A stretch of DNA of 37,257 nucleotides from Nitrospira sp. UBA5699 (GTDB lineage Bacteria; Nitrospirota; Nitrospiria; Nitrospirales; Nitrospiraceae). Shown piece after piece: positions 17,011 through 24,126 of the stretch. The stretch lies in contig DIHJ01000061.1 of assembly GCA_002420105.1 (NCBI GenBank), positions 58,582 through 95,838 on the forward strand, read 5' to 3'. Numbering within the stretch: the first letter of the stretch is position 1; the number at the start of each line of letters is the position of its first letter. The notes under the pieces were generated by a model. That model was not told where the DNA came from. It saw nothing but the letters and a program-made list of their open reading frames with translations, and ran no database searches. The position numbers and the translations under genes were made by a program.

Positions 17011-17253
17011 ATGTTGACGGACAATGTGATCGTGGAACGGCTGCGCCAATCCAACACAGAATTCCGGGAACTGGAGGAGTCGCACCATCGTCTCGACCTG
17101 GAGCTCAACGAATTGCAGAAGCGCCATGTGCTGACCCCGGCCGAAGAATTGACCAAGAAGCAACTGCAGAAAGAGAAGCTGGCGAAAAAAGACAAAATGG
17201 CGGAGATGATCCGGGTCTATCGCGACCACGGATTGCAGACCGCCGCACATTGA
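17011..17253 (+). CDS. DUF465 (YdcH-like) small coiled-coil protein
   Basis: 80 residues, charged and almost wholly helical; residues about 15-70 are a helical hairpin with the family pattern FRELEESHHRLDLELNEL and LTKKQLQKEKLAKKDKMAEM. Proteins of the DUF465/YdcH family are common, cytoplasmic and uncharacterised. A strong ribosome site AGGAGGT lies 6 bases before the ATG. It sits 22 bases after rimI and before tatC. Confidence 0.88.
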   Translation: MLTDNVIVERLRQSNTEFRELEESHHRLDLELNELQKRHVLTPAEELTKKQLQKEKLAKKDKMAEMIRVYRDHGLQTAAH

Positions 17254-17301
17254 GGAGGGTGGCTGTGGCATCGATTGCCGGCAGCACCCGGAACAGCACG
17301 C

Positions 17302-18075
17302 ATGCCGCCGATTCCCAATCCGCTGGCCGCACACATTCAGACCGTCAAGAAGCGTCTGATCATCATCGGCGCCACCGTGCTGGTGTCGCTGATGGTGGCG
17401 TTTGCCTTTTCGGCCGAGATGGTGGCGTGGCTGAATCGTCCCTTCCCCAATCAGCTGGTATTCTACGGACCGACGGAGGCCTTGTTCGCCTCGATCAAAG
17501 TGTCCTTTCTCGCGGCGGTCCTGGCCAGTCTGCCGGTGGCGTTCTACCAGTTCTGGAAATTCGTGGAGCCGGCGCTGCTCCCCAAGGAGCAGCGCTGGGG
17601 CATTCCGATCTTTCTGCTCGCCGGCGCGCTGTTCGCGCTCGGCCTCGTGTTCTGTAATCTGGTCATTCTCCCGCTCGTCATCGATTTCTTCGTCAGCTTC
17701 GGAATGGACCGGGACATCACCCCGCAGCTCAGCGTCGGGACCTACATCGATTTCAACGTGAAGTTCCTGCTGGTGTTCGGCTGCGCCTTCGAATTGCCGC
17801 TGGTGCTCACCATTCTGGCGCGCGTCGGCGTGGTGTCGGCGCAGGTGCTCGCAAAGTACCGCAAACACGCCATCCTCAGCGCCCTGATCATTTCCGCCGT
17901 CGTCACGCCGGATGCCACGCTGTTCACCATGATGCTGATGGCCGTGCCGCTCATGGTCCTGTATGAGATCGGCATTCTCGGGGCGCGGATCTTCGGGCGT
18001 GCGACCGCCACCGACGTCACGCTGCCGCTCGACCCCGATCTGCCCATGGGGACAGCGGGCCATCGCGTCCGGTAA
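17302..18075 (+). CDS. tatC: Sec-independent protein translocase TatC
   Basis: A 257-residue inner-membrane protein with six predicted membrane helices, the receptor for twin-arginine signal peptides. Recognisable family regions: IKVSFLAAVLASLPVAFYQFWKFVEPALLPKEQR in the first periplasmic/TM2 section, FGCAFELPLVL (the conserved Glu of TM4) and the closing VPLMVLYEIGI. In E. coli the N-terminal segment reads HLIELRKRLL; here the aligned segment is HIQTVKKRLI, so the signal-peptide-contacting Glu15 is Thr. The ATG at 17302 gives the usual N-terminal length; a TTG at 17275 would add 9 residues. No tatA/tatB is in the window. Confidence 0.9.
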   Translation: MPPIPNPLAAHIQTVKKRLIIIGATVLVSLMVAFAFSAEMVAWLNRPFPNQLVFYGPTEALFASIKVSFLAAVLASLPVAFYQFWKFVEPALLPKEQRWGIPIFLLAGALFALGLVFCNLVILPLVIDFFVSFGMDRDITPQLSVGTYIDFNVKFLLVFGCAFELPLVLTILARVGVVSAQVLAKYRKHAILSALIISAVVTPDATLFTMMLMAVPLMVLYEIGILGARIFGRATATDVTLPLDPDLPMGTAGHRVR

Positions 18076-18099
18076 GATGACCGTGAGGAGGGTTCACAG

Positions 18100-19131
18100 A
18101 TGATGTCGTACACGCGCACGATCACGGCGGTGTTCCTGGCGGTCTGCGGCCTGTGCGATGCGGCCCGCGCCCAACCGGGAGCCCCGGTGCCGGGCCCCTT
18201 CGATCAGCAGGCCGCGAGCATTCAGGCGCTCACGACGGCGGGGCCCGACGTCATTTATGCCGGCTCCTTCGGTCTCGGCATGTTCCGCAGCGAGGATCGG
18301 GGCGTGACCTGGACGAAATCCGGCCAGGGCGTCACCGATCCGTTCATTTTGTCGCTGGTGACCGGAAAGGACGGGGCGGTCTACGTCGGCACCTTTCGAG
18401 GCGGGGTATTCCGATCCAAAGATCAGGGCAAGAACTGGCAACCCGTCAACAGCGGATTGAAGCGCAAGGAGATCAAGACGCTCCTGTCCGTCGGCGACGT
18501 CATCTACGCCGGCACGGCCGACGGCGCCTATCGGCTTGACGCCGCGGGCGACCATTGGACGGTCGTGACCAGCGGCCTCGACGAAGTGCTGGTGCACGCG
18601 CTGGCGCGGGGAGCCGACGGCACGCTCTACGCCGGCACGTCCGGCAAGGGCGTTCTGCGATTCAAAGCGGACTCGGCCGGATGGGTGCGGATGCACCACG
18701 GGCTCAAAGATCACGAAGGGATGATCGAGAATTTCATCCGTGTCCTGACCATCGATCCCGAAGGCGGAATCTATGCCGGGACGTTCGACGGCGGCGTATT
18801 CCGGAGCGCGGACGGAGGGTCCACCTGGCGTCCCATCAGCAGAGCGCTGCCGAACGATTCCATCCGCAGCATCCTGTTCAACAGCCGGGGGTTGTTCGTC
18901 GCCACCGGGCACGGTATCTTCAAAACCACCGACAAGGGGCGCCAGTGGATCCCGCTGAACAAGGGGCTCACGAGCATGGCGGTGCAGGTGCTCATCGAGT
19001 CCGATAGCGGATCGCTCTACGCCGGCACCAACGCCGGAGCGTTTCGCAGCGACGATGACGGCAAGAGTTGGACGGCGATCAACCAGGGGCTGGAGGGCGG
19101 AATGGCCCCGCCGCCCTTCTTATTCCGTTAA
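18100..19131 (+). CDS. Secreted BNR/Ycf48-like beta-propeller
   Basis: 343 residues with a signal peptide (about 1-25). The mature part is a chain of about seven repeats of the kind YAGTxxGGVFRSxDxGxxWxxxxxGL (for example YAGSFGLGMFRSEDRGVTW, YVGTFRGGVFRSKDQGKNW, YAGTFDGGVFRSADGGSTW, YAGTNAGAFRSDDDGKSW), the BNR/sialidase Asp-box pattern. It should fold as a beta-propeller of the sortilin/Ycf48 type outside the cytoplasm. No catalytic residues of sialidases are evident; it is more likely a binding or assembly protein. GAGGAGGG precedes the ATG. Confidence 0.82.
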   Translation: MMSYTRTITAVFLAVCGLCDAARAQPGAPVPGPFDQQAASIQALTTAGPDVIYAGSFGLGMFRSEDRGVTWTKSGQGVTDPFILSLVTGKDGAVYVGTFRGGVFRSKDQGKNWQPVNSGLKRKEIKTLLSVGDVIYAGTADGAYRLDAAGDHWTVVTSGLDEVLVHALARGADGTLYAGTSGKGVLRFKADSAGWVRMHHGLKDHEGMIENFIRVLTIDPEGGIYAGTFDGGVFRSADGGSTWRPISRALPNDSIRSILFNSRGLFVATGHGIFKTTDKGRQWIPLNKGLTSMAVQVLIESDSGSLYAGTNAGAFRSDDDGKSWTAINQGLEGGMAPPPFLFR

Positions 19132-19150
19132 GAGAGAAAGGAACGTACGC

Positions 19151-19663
19151 ATGTCCGAACCGACCGAGAAGACCAGAGCCACCATTTCCGTCGCGAGCAA
19201 GGGCCAGCCGATCGGCGACATCGTCCTGAGGTTTTTCCACGATGTGGCGCCGGGGCACGTGAAGAATTTCATCAAGCTGGCGAAAGAGGGATTCTATAAC
19301 GGGACCACATTTCACCGTGTGATTCCGGGATTCATGATTCAGGGCGGCGATCCCAACAGTAAGAGCGCCGACCGCGCTTCGCACGGCATGGGCGGTCCCG
19401 GATATAAGATCAAAGCCGAGTTCAACAGCAAGCCCCACAAGCGGGGTGTGCTCTCGATGGCGCGGGCGAACGACCCGGACAGCGCCGGCTCGCAGTTCTT
19501 CATCTGCGTCGCCGACGCCAACTTTCTGGATTGGCAGTACACGGCGTTCGGCGAAGTGGTAAGCGGCATGGACGTGGCCGACAAGGTTGTGGGCATGAAG
19601 CGCGACGGCCGCGATAATCCGCTTGAGCGCGTCGAAATGACGGTCACGGTATCGGAAGGTTAA
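19151..19663 (+). CDS. Cyclophilin-type peptidyl-prolyl cis-trans isomerase
   Basis: 170 residues without a signal peptide, so cytoplasmic. The catalytic Arg is R56 in TTFHRVIPGFMIQGGD; other marks are KRGVLSMARANDPDSAGSQFFI, a YTAFGEVVSGMDVADK end segment and RFFHDVAPGHVKNFIKLA. It should catalyse proline isomerisation during folding. Start ATG 19151, with AAGGA about 9 bases before it; the in-frame open region upstream (from 19055) is not part of the protein. The last codons and stop form the left arm of a hairpin with the next gene. Confidence 0.95.
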   Translation: MSEPTEKTRATISVASKGQPIGDIVLRFFHDVAPGHVKNFIKLAKEGFYNGTTFHRVIPGFMIQGGDPNSKSADRASHGMGGPGYKIKAEFNSKPHKRGVLSMARANDPDSAGSQFFICVADANFLDWQYTAFGEVVSGMDVADKVVGMKRDGRDNPLERVEMTVTVSEG

Positions 19664-19735
19664 GGTTGAGGCTGAGTATGGGGCTGAAAGCAGTCTCTGA
19701 GTCCTTAGCCTTAGCCTTAGCCTTAGCCTTAACCT
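19657..19735 (+). promoter_or_regulatory. Twenty-base-pair hairpin over the start of the lipoprotein gene
   Basis: In the mRNA, 19657-19676 (the end of the isomerase gene and the GAGG ribosome site) is complementary to 19716-19735 (inside the next gene) over 20 consecutive positions, three of them G-U wobbles. The loop (19677-19715) contains the ATG at 19678. The left arm is itself three degenerate units (GGTTAA, GGTTGA, GGCTGA). It would hide the ribosome site. Confidence 0.55.
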
Positions 19736-20382
19736 CGCTGTTCCTCGGCTGCGCGATTCCTCACGTGCCGTTCCGCACGGTGTATGAAGATCCCGTCAAC
19801 TATGTGCGCTTGGAGATCGACGACGAAGTATTGCCCGAGTGGCCTCCGGGACACCACGCCCATCCGAAAGTCTTCACCGCCGATCAGGTGGCCCGCGTGC
19901 TTCGAGGGATGACGGTCCGGGAGCGGCGTATCTGGATTCAGGAGTGGATCCAAGGGGAGGCGCCTCCGGTGCCGGCGTTCAAGGAGCAGGAGGTGGCGCT
20001 GTTGGCTCCGCAGATAGCGGAGGCGTTTACCAGAGCCGCGTATAACGAGCGGGTGACGTTTTACCTCAGCCAACCGCAGACCTCGGTCAAACGGGTGATT
20101 ACCTCCGGCGGGATGTACGTCCGCGGGAACGAGCTGCACATGATTCTCGGGAACTGGCAGATCGTGTATGGGATCCCGACCTACGGGATGATCTATGACC
20201 GGCGCTACCCGATGCGGCCGACGGCGGCGAAAGGGTTTTTTCTGTCGTTTCAACCGGCCGACGCCGTGATCAGGCAACGCAGCAGCCTCTGGGATACGCT
20301 TCTGGCCAACGACAAGGACGAACTGGTCATCAATATCGACCTGGTCGGGCAGCCCCCCGTCGCCGCCGCCTCGATCCGGTAA
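19678..20382 (+). CDS. Lipoprotein of unknown function with microsatellite-coded signal peptide
   Basis: 234 residues; I do not recognise the family. A signal sequence ends in the lipobox LFLGC (C25), so it is lipid-anchored, probably at the outer membrane. The hydrophobic core of the signal is coded by a hexanucleotide repeat (19703-19732) giving Leu-Ala pairs with four consecutive rare TTA Leu codons. The mature part contains YEDPVNYVRLEID, GMTVRERRIWIQEW, RVITSGGMYVRGNELHMILGNWQ and PTAAKGFFLSFQPADAV, with no enzyme motif. The ATG at 19678 has GAGG 7 bases before it; a TTG at 19666 is possible. Confidence 0.8.
   Translation: MGLKAVSESLALALALALTSLFLGCAIPHVPFRTVYEDPVNYVRLEIDDEVLPEWPPGHHAHPKVFTADQVARVLRGMTVRERRIWIQEWIQGEAPPVPAFKEQEVALLAPQIAEAFTRAAYNERVTFYLSQPQTSVKRVITSGGMYVRGNELHMILGNWQIVYGIPTYGMIYDRRYPMRPTAAKGFFLSFQPADAVIRQRSSLWDTLLANDKDELVINIDLVGQPPVAAASIR
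19703..19732 (+). repeat. Hexanucleotide microsatellite (CCTTAG)4 CCTTAA
   Basis: Four perfect CCTTAG units and one CCTTAA, in frame inside the signal-peptide part of the lipoprotein gene (Leu-Ala per unit). Each gain or loss of a unit would change the signal core by two residues without a frameshift. Confidence 0.95.
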
Positions 20383-20423
20383 CCGGCTTGAGTGTCAGTC
20401 CATCCGTGGGACATCATGAGGGT

Positions 20424-21377
20424 ATGACGCCTTCAGTCTCATCGACCGCGTCAGCGAACGCCGCCGCCCGCCTGTCGGGATTTTTGGCATGCGCCGCATT
20501 GTTCTGGGGAACGGGCGCCCTCATCGGCGCGCAAGAGCCTCCGCCGCACGTCGCATCCTCACCCGCCCCGGGGCTGCCTTCCGGCGCCGCACCGGACGCA
20601 TCGCTCCCGACGGACGGCATCGGTCGCTCACATGCCGCCGACGAACTGCCGCGCGTCATCGAAGAGACCAGGGCCGCGCTGGCCCGCAATCCCGACGACG
20701 TCGATCTCCGGTTCCAGCTGGCGTTCGCGCTGGAATCGCACGGGGACACCGACGAGGCGATGAAGGAGTACCGCGCGGTGATCGAGCGGGCTCCCGGGCA
20801 CGTCTGGGCCCGGAACAATCTCGGGGTGCTCCACGCGCAGCGGGGCCAGTACGAGGAAGCCATCGGCAGATTCGGGGAGGCGTTGTTTCGCGACCCGGAG
20901 CACCAGACCGCGCGCCTCAATTCGGGCCTGACGTTCCTGAAAATCGGCGATCTCGACGCGGCGCTCCGCCAGTTCCGGCGGGTCCTGGGCATCAACCCCA
21001 AGAATGTGGACGCACACGTCAACGCGGGGCAGACGTTGTTCGAGCTGGGAGAGGTGGATCAGGCGATCGAGCACTATCGCGAGGCGATCGCGCTCGATCC
21101 GCAATCCGGTCCCGCGCACCGCCATCTGGCTCGTGCGCTGATGAAAAAAGGCGATCCGGCGGGCGCGGTCGCCGAATACCGGCTGGCCGTGCGGATGATG
21201 CCCCAGGACTCCCTGCTCCGTTACGAGTTCGCCCAGGCGCTCGAAGCGGACGGAGGCCGGGCGGAAGCCATCAGGGAGTTGCGCCGGTTCCTGGATCTCC
21301 ATCCGAACCGTCCCGATCAGCAGGCATTGCGCCGGGGAGCGGAAGCCAAACTCCGCGCCCTGGGCTACAGACCGTAG
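20424..21377 (+). CDS. Secreted TPR-repeat protein
   Basis: About 317 residues. An N-terminal hydrophobic stretch (FLACAALFWGTGALIGAQE) is a signal or anchor, followed by a Pro-rich linker (about 40-75) and six to seven tetratricopeptide repeats (about 80-290), for example RFQLAFALESHGDTDEAMKEY, NNLGVLHAQRGQYEEAIGRF, VNAGQTLFELGEVDQAIEHY. Such arrays are scaffolds for protein complexes. ATG 20424 has GAGGG just before it; a TTG at 20388 would add 12 residues. It is the last gene of the plus-strand run and converges on tolC. Confidence 0.78.
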   Translation: MTPSVSSTASANAAARLSGFLACAALFWGTGALIGAQEPPPHVASSPAPGLPSGAAPDASLPTDGIGRSHAADELPRVIEETRAALARNPDDVDLRFQLAFALESHGDTDEAMKEYRAVIERAPGHVWARNNLGVLHAQRGQYEEAIGRFGEALFRDPEHQTARLNSGLTFLKIGDLDAALRQFRRVLGINPKNVDAHVNAGQTLFELGEVDQAIEHYREAIALDPQSGPAHRHLARALMKKGDPAGAVAEYRLAVRMMPQDSLLRYEFAQALEADGGRAEAIRELRRFLDLHPNRPDQQALRRGAEAKLRALGYRP

Positions 21378-21390
21378 GGCGTCCACCGGT

Positions 21391-21443
21391 CCCGCCCGCC
21401 GCGCGCATCGTCCCCGGGCCGCGGAGGCTCCCTCACGGGCGGG
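21391..21443. terminator. Inverted repeat between convergent genes
   Basis: CCCGCCCG (21391-21398) and CGGGCGGG (21436-21443) can pair, and between them CCGCG and CCGGGCCGCGG-type sequence can form an inner stem. It lies between the stops of the TPR gene (plus) and tolC (minus) and could terminate both; no T-runs are present. Confidence 0.35.
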
Positions 21444-21451
21444 GATCCGGC

Positions 21452-22882
21452 CTATCGCATCGTCGGATCGATCTGCAATTGCGCGCTGCCGCCCGCCGCG
21501 TAGGCCAGCGTCACCTCGGCGATCTTGTAATCGTATTGCGCTTCCGCGAGTTTCGTTTGCGCTGCGGTAAGGCCGACTTCAGACTGCGTGACTTCGACGA
21601 CAGAGCCGAGTCCGAGCTTATACCGCTGCTTGGCCAGGTTCAGTGCCTCCTGAGCAGTCTTCACCAGTTCCTCCGCCAGTTTGATCTGTTGGGCGAACGT
21701 CACGGTGTCGAGGTAGGCATTCGTTACCTGCTGCGTCAGCGCCTGTTCGATGTTGGTGCTTTGTGCGAGGGCAGCCGCCTCCTGGGCGGCCGCCTCTTTG
21801 ACCTGGTTCTCGATCAATCCGCCGGTGAAGATCGGCATGGAGACCAGGCCGCCGGCCGCCCACCAGCCGCCGGTGGCGACATTGCGGGTGGTGTCGAACG
21901 TATCATAGTACCCTCCGCTGGCAATCGCCGATACCGTCGGTAGGTATTGGCTCTTCATGGCCCGTTTCTTCGCCTCCGCGGAGGCTGTCTGCTCCTTCGC
22001 CCGCTTCAGTTCGGGATGGGAGAGGCTGTCATTGATCAAATCATTGAGCGCCCGCTGGGTTTTCACATCGATCACCACGTCCTCCAGCGTGTAATCCTCA
22101 GAGCCTGCGATGCCCATCGCACGATTCAATTCGGCAAAACTGGCTTTCAGATCGTTCCGGCTGCGGACCAACAACGACTCCGCATTCACCAGTTCAACGT
22201 GGACCAGGTCGAGATCCAGCTTGGACTTCAGCTGTTGACGGAACAGCGTTTCGATCTGGCTGGTAATGACGCCGCGTTCGCGCACCGTTTCTTCGGCAAT
22301 CCGCACGAGCCGCTGGCGTTTCAGGCTGTTCAGATAGCTCCGTTGCATATTCACGATGACGAGGGCCCGCCTCGCGTTGACGTCCTGTTCCTGAGCTCGC
22401 TCCCCGTATTGTGACGACTCGACCAGGTTCTTGGTGAATCCGAAGTCGTAGATGCGCTGGCTGGCCAGCAGGCCGGCGGTGTATTGGCTGAGGTTCGGTT
22501 GCAGCAATCCGCCGGCCGGCGTGACGAAGCGGGGATTGATTCTTCCCGAGCCCGCTGCGCCGTCCGCGTTGGCGTAGACCTGCGGATAGTACAGCGACCT
22601 GGTCTGATCCGTTCTTGCGGAGGAGGCAATGAGGCCGGCGTTCGCCTCCTGAACCAGAGGGTGATTCTTGAGCGCGATTTCGATCGCCTCCTGGACGGCC
22701 AGGAAGCGTCCCTGCGACATGGTGGGCGGAGGATCCTGCGCGCGTTGTGCGTGGGCCGAATCCAGAGGGCCCCCAGCAAGACCCACCAAGGCGAGGCCTG
22801 CGGCGACGATGAGCCGCGCGGGAATGGTCGCTGATTCCGTGTGGCGCGGGCTCCACATTGTATGTAACGTGTCACGTATCAT
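21452..22882 (-). CDS. TolC-family outer-membrane efflux channel
   Basis: 476 residues. A hydrophobic signal (about 22-45, ending AHAQ) follows a longer basic leader. The mature part shows the two-fold TolC organisation: helical repeat one (AVQEAIEIALKNHPLVQEANAGL, SQRIYDFGFTKNLVE) and repeat two (LNDLINDSLSHPELKRAKEQ, VSMPIFTGGLIENQVKEAAAQE, LAEELVKTAQEALNLAKQRYKLGLGSVVEVTQ). It should form a trimeric channel through the outer membrane that both RND/adaptor pairs of this operon can dock to. Last gene of the operon; a GGGGGAACC ribosome site precedes the ATG, 8 bases after the adaptor stop. Confidence 0.93.
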   Translation of the reverse strand: MIRDTLHTMWSPRHTESATIPARLIVAAGLALVGLAGGPLDSAHAQRAQDPPPTMSQGRFLAVQEAIEIALKNHPLVQEANAGLIASSARTDQTRSLYYPQVYANADGAAGSGRINPRFVTPAGGLLQPNLSQYTAGLLASQRIYDFGFTKNLVESSQYGERAQEQDVNARRALVIVNMQRSYLNSLKRQRLVRIAEETVRERGVITSQIETLFRQQLKSKLDLDLVHVELVNAESLLVRSRNDLKASFAELNRAMGIAGSEDYTLEDVVIDVKTQRALNDLINDSLSHPELKRAKEQTASAEAKKRAMKSQYLPTVSAIASGGYYDTFDTTRNVATGGWWAAGGLVSMPIFTGGLIENQVKEAAAQEAAALAQSTNIEQALTQQVTNAYLDTVTFAQQIKLAEELVKTAQEALNLAKQRYKLGLGSVVEVTQSEVGLTAAQTKLAEAQYDYKIAEVTLAYAAGGSAQLQIDPTMR

Positions 22883-22890
22883 GGTTCCCC

Positions 22891-24045
22891 CTAGTACTTC
22901 TGTTTTGCCGGAGTGCCGGCCGGAAAATTGTACGGTGAAGGCTTGACGTGAGTGCCGTCTTTCAGCCCGCCCTTGCCGACCGCGACGACATCTTCATTGC
23001 CCGTTAATCCTTCCCGCACTTCCACCCAGATGCCGTCGTCGAGGCCGGTTGTGACGGGTATCTGGCGGACGGCGCCGTTCTCGACCGTCAGGACGGATGC
23101 TTTCTGACCGCCGGCGGCCGGTAGGATGGCCGAGGTCGGAAGCGCGAGTGTGTTCGGATGCTGTTCCAGATGGAGCTTGGCGTTGATGAACATGCCGGGT
23201 TGCAGCCGGCGGTCGTCATTGGGCACGTCGATTTCGACGAGCAGGGTCCTGGTTGCCGGATCCAGCGAGTGCGTCGTGCGGGTGATGGCGGCGCGGAATT
23301 CCAGGTCCGGGGCTTCCTTCAGACTGAGCGTCACGGGCGTACCAGGTTTCGCAAGCTGTGCCGCTTCCTGGGGAATGCTGACATACACGCGAACCTTGTT
23401 GAGATCCATGATGGTAAAGAGGGGGGCGGTCTGCGTGGCCGAGGTAGTCGCGGCTTGAATGAGCGCGCCCGGATCGGCAAAGCGTGCGGTGATTACCCCG
23501 GAAAATGGAGCGTACACTTTGGTATAGCCCAGCATAGTGCGGCGGTTATCCATCAGGTATCGGGCGGCCTTGGCCTCGGCTTTGGCGACGTCCACGTCCT
23601 GCCTGGCGATCACGTCCGCATTCTCCCTCCAGACCTTTTGCAGCCGCCGGGCGGTGACGTCTTTGATGGCGTATTGCGCTTCGGCCTGCTGATACTGTTC
23701 CTTGATTTCGGGGGCATCGATGACCGCGAGGAGTTGCCCCTTCTTGACCCAGTCACCCTTGTCGGCCTCCATCGCGGTGAGATAGCCCGATACTTTTGAG
23801 TAGAGCGTCGCCTGGGCCCAGGGTGAAATATTGGCGGGAAGACTCAGTATTCTCGCCATGTCCCGCCGTTGCGGTTTCAGAACCTGAACGGTTCGTTCCG
23901 CGGTGCCGTCCTCGAGAGTGATTCCACGGTCGCGAGGGCGATCGCTTTCGTTCGTCGTCGCCGTCGTATCGGGTTCTTTCATGAGGAACAGACCCAAGGC
24001 GGCGATACCGACGGCACCGACTCCTGTCAGTCCAAGGATTTTCAT
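22891..24045 (-). CDS. RND efflux adaptor (membrane fusion protein) 1
   Basis: 384 residues from ATG 24045 (AAGGA about 10 bases upstream; an ATG at 24063 is an alternative). An N-terminal transmembrane anchor (about 5-23) holds it in the inner membrane. Then come a lipoyl-type hairpin (SKVSGYLTAMEADKGDWVKKGQLLAVIDAPEIKEQYQQAEAQY region), the barrel (YTKVYAPFSGVITARFADPGALIQ, PLFTIMDLNKVRVYVSIPQ) and the C-terminal part. It bridges RND-1 to TolC in the periplasm. Unlike adaptor 2 of the same operon it is not a lipoprotein. It starts 81 bases after the RND-1 stop. Confidence 0.92.
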   Translation of the reverse strand: MKILGLTGVGAVGIAALGLFLMKEPDTTATTNESDRPRDRGITLEDGTAERTVQVLKPQRRDMARILSLPANISPWAQATLYSKVSGYLTAMEADKGDWVKKGQLLAVIDAPEIKEQYQQAEAQYAIKDVTARRLQKVWRENADVIARQDVDVAKAEAKAARYLMDNRRTMLGYTKVYAPFSGVITARFADPGALIQAATTSATQTAPLFTIMDLNKVRVYVSIPQEAAQLAKPGTPVTLSLKEAPDLEFRAAITRTTHSLDPATRTLLVEIDVPNDDRRLQPGMFINAKLHLEQHPNTLALPTSAILPAAGGQKASVLTVENGAVRQIPVTTGLDDGIWVEVREGLTGNEDVVAVGKGGLKDGTHVKPSPYNFPAGTPAKQKY

Positions 24046-24126
24046 GGTGGCTCGTCCTTCCATAGTCCTACGCCAGCCTCCGTCAATCCGGTCGTTCGGC
24101 GAACGGCCCTGGACCATGGCACTGTT

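Noticed and set aside
19703..19732. Telomere-like or CRISPR-like repeat
   Set aside because: Units are only 6 bases and contiguous, with no spacers; it is a coding microsatellite.
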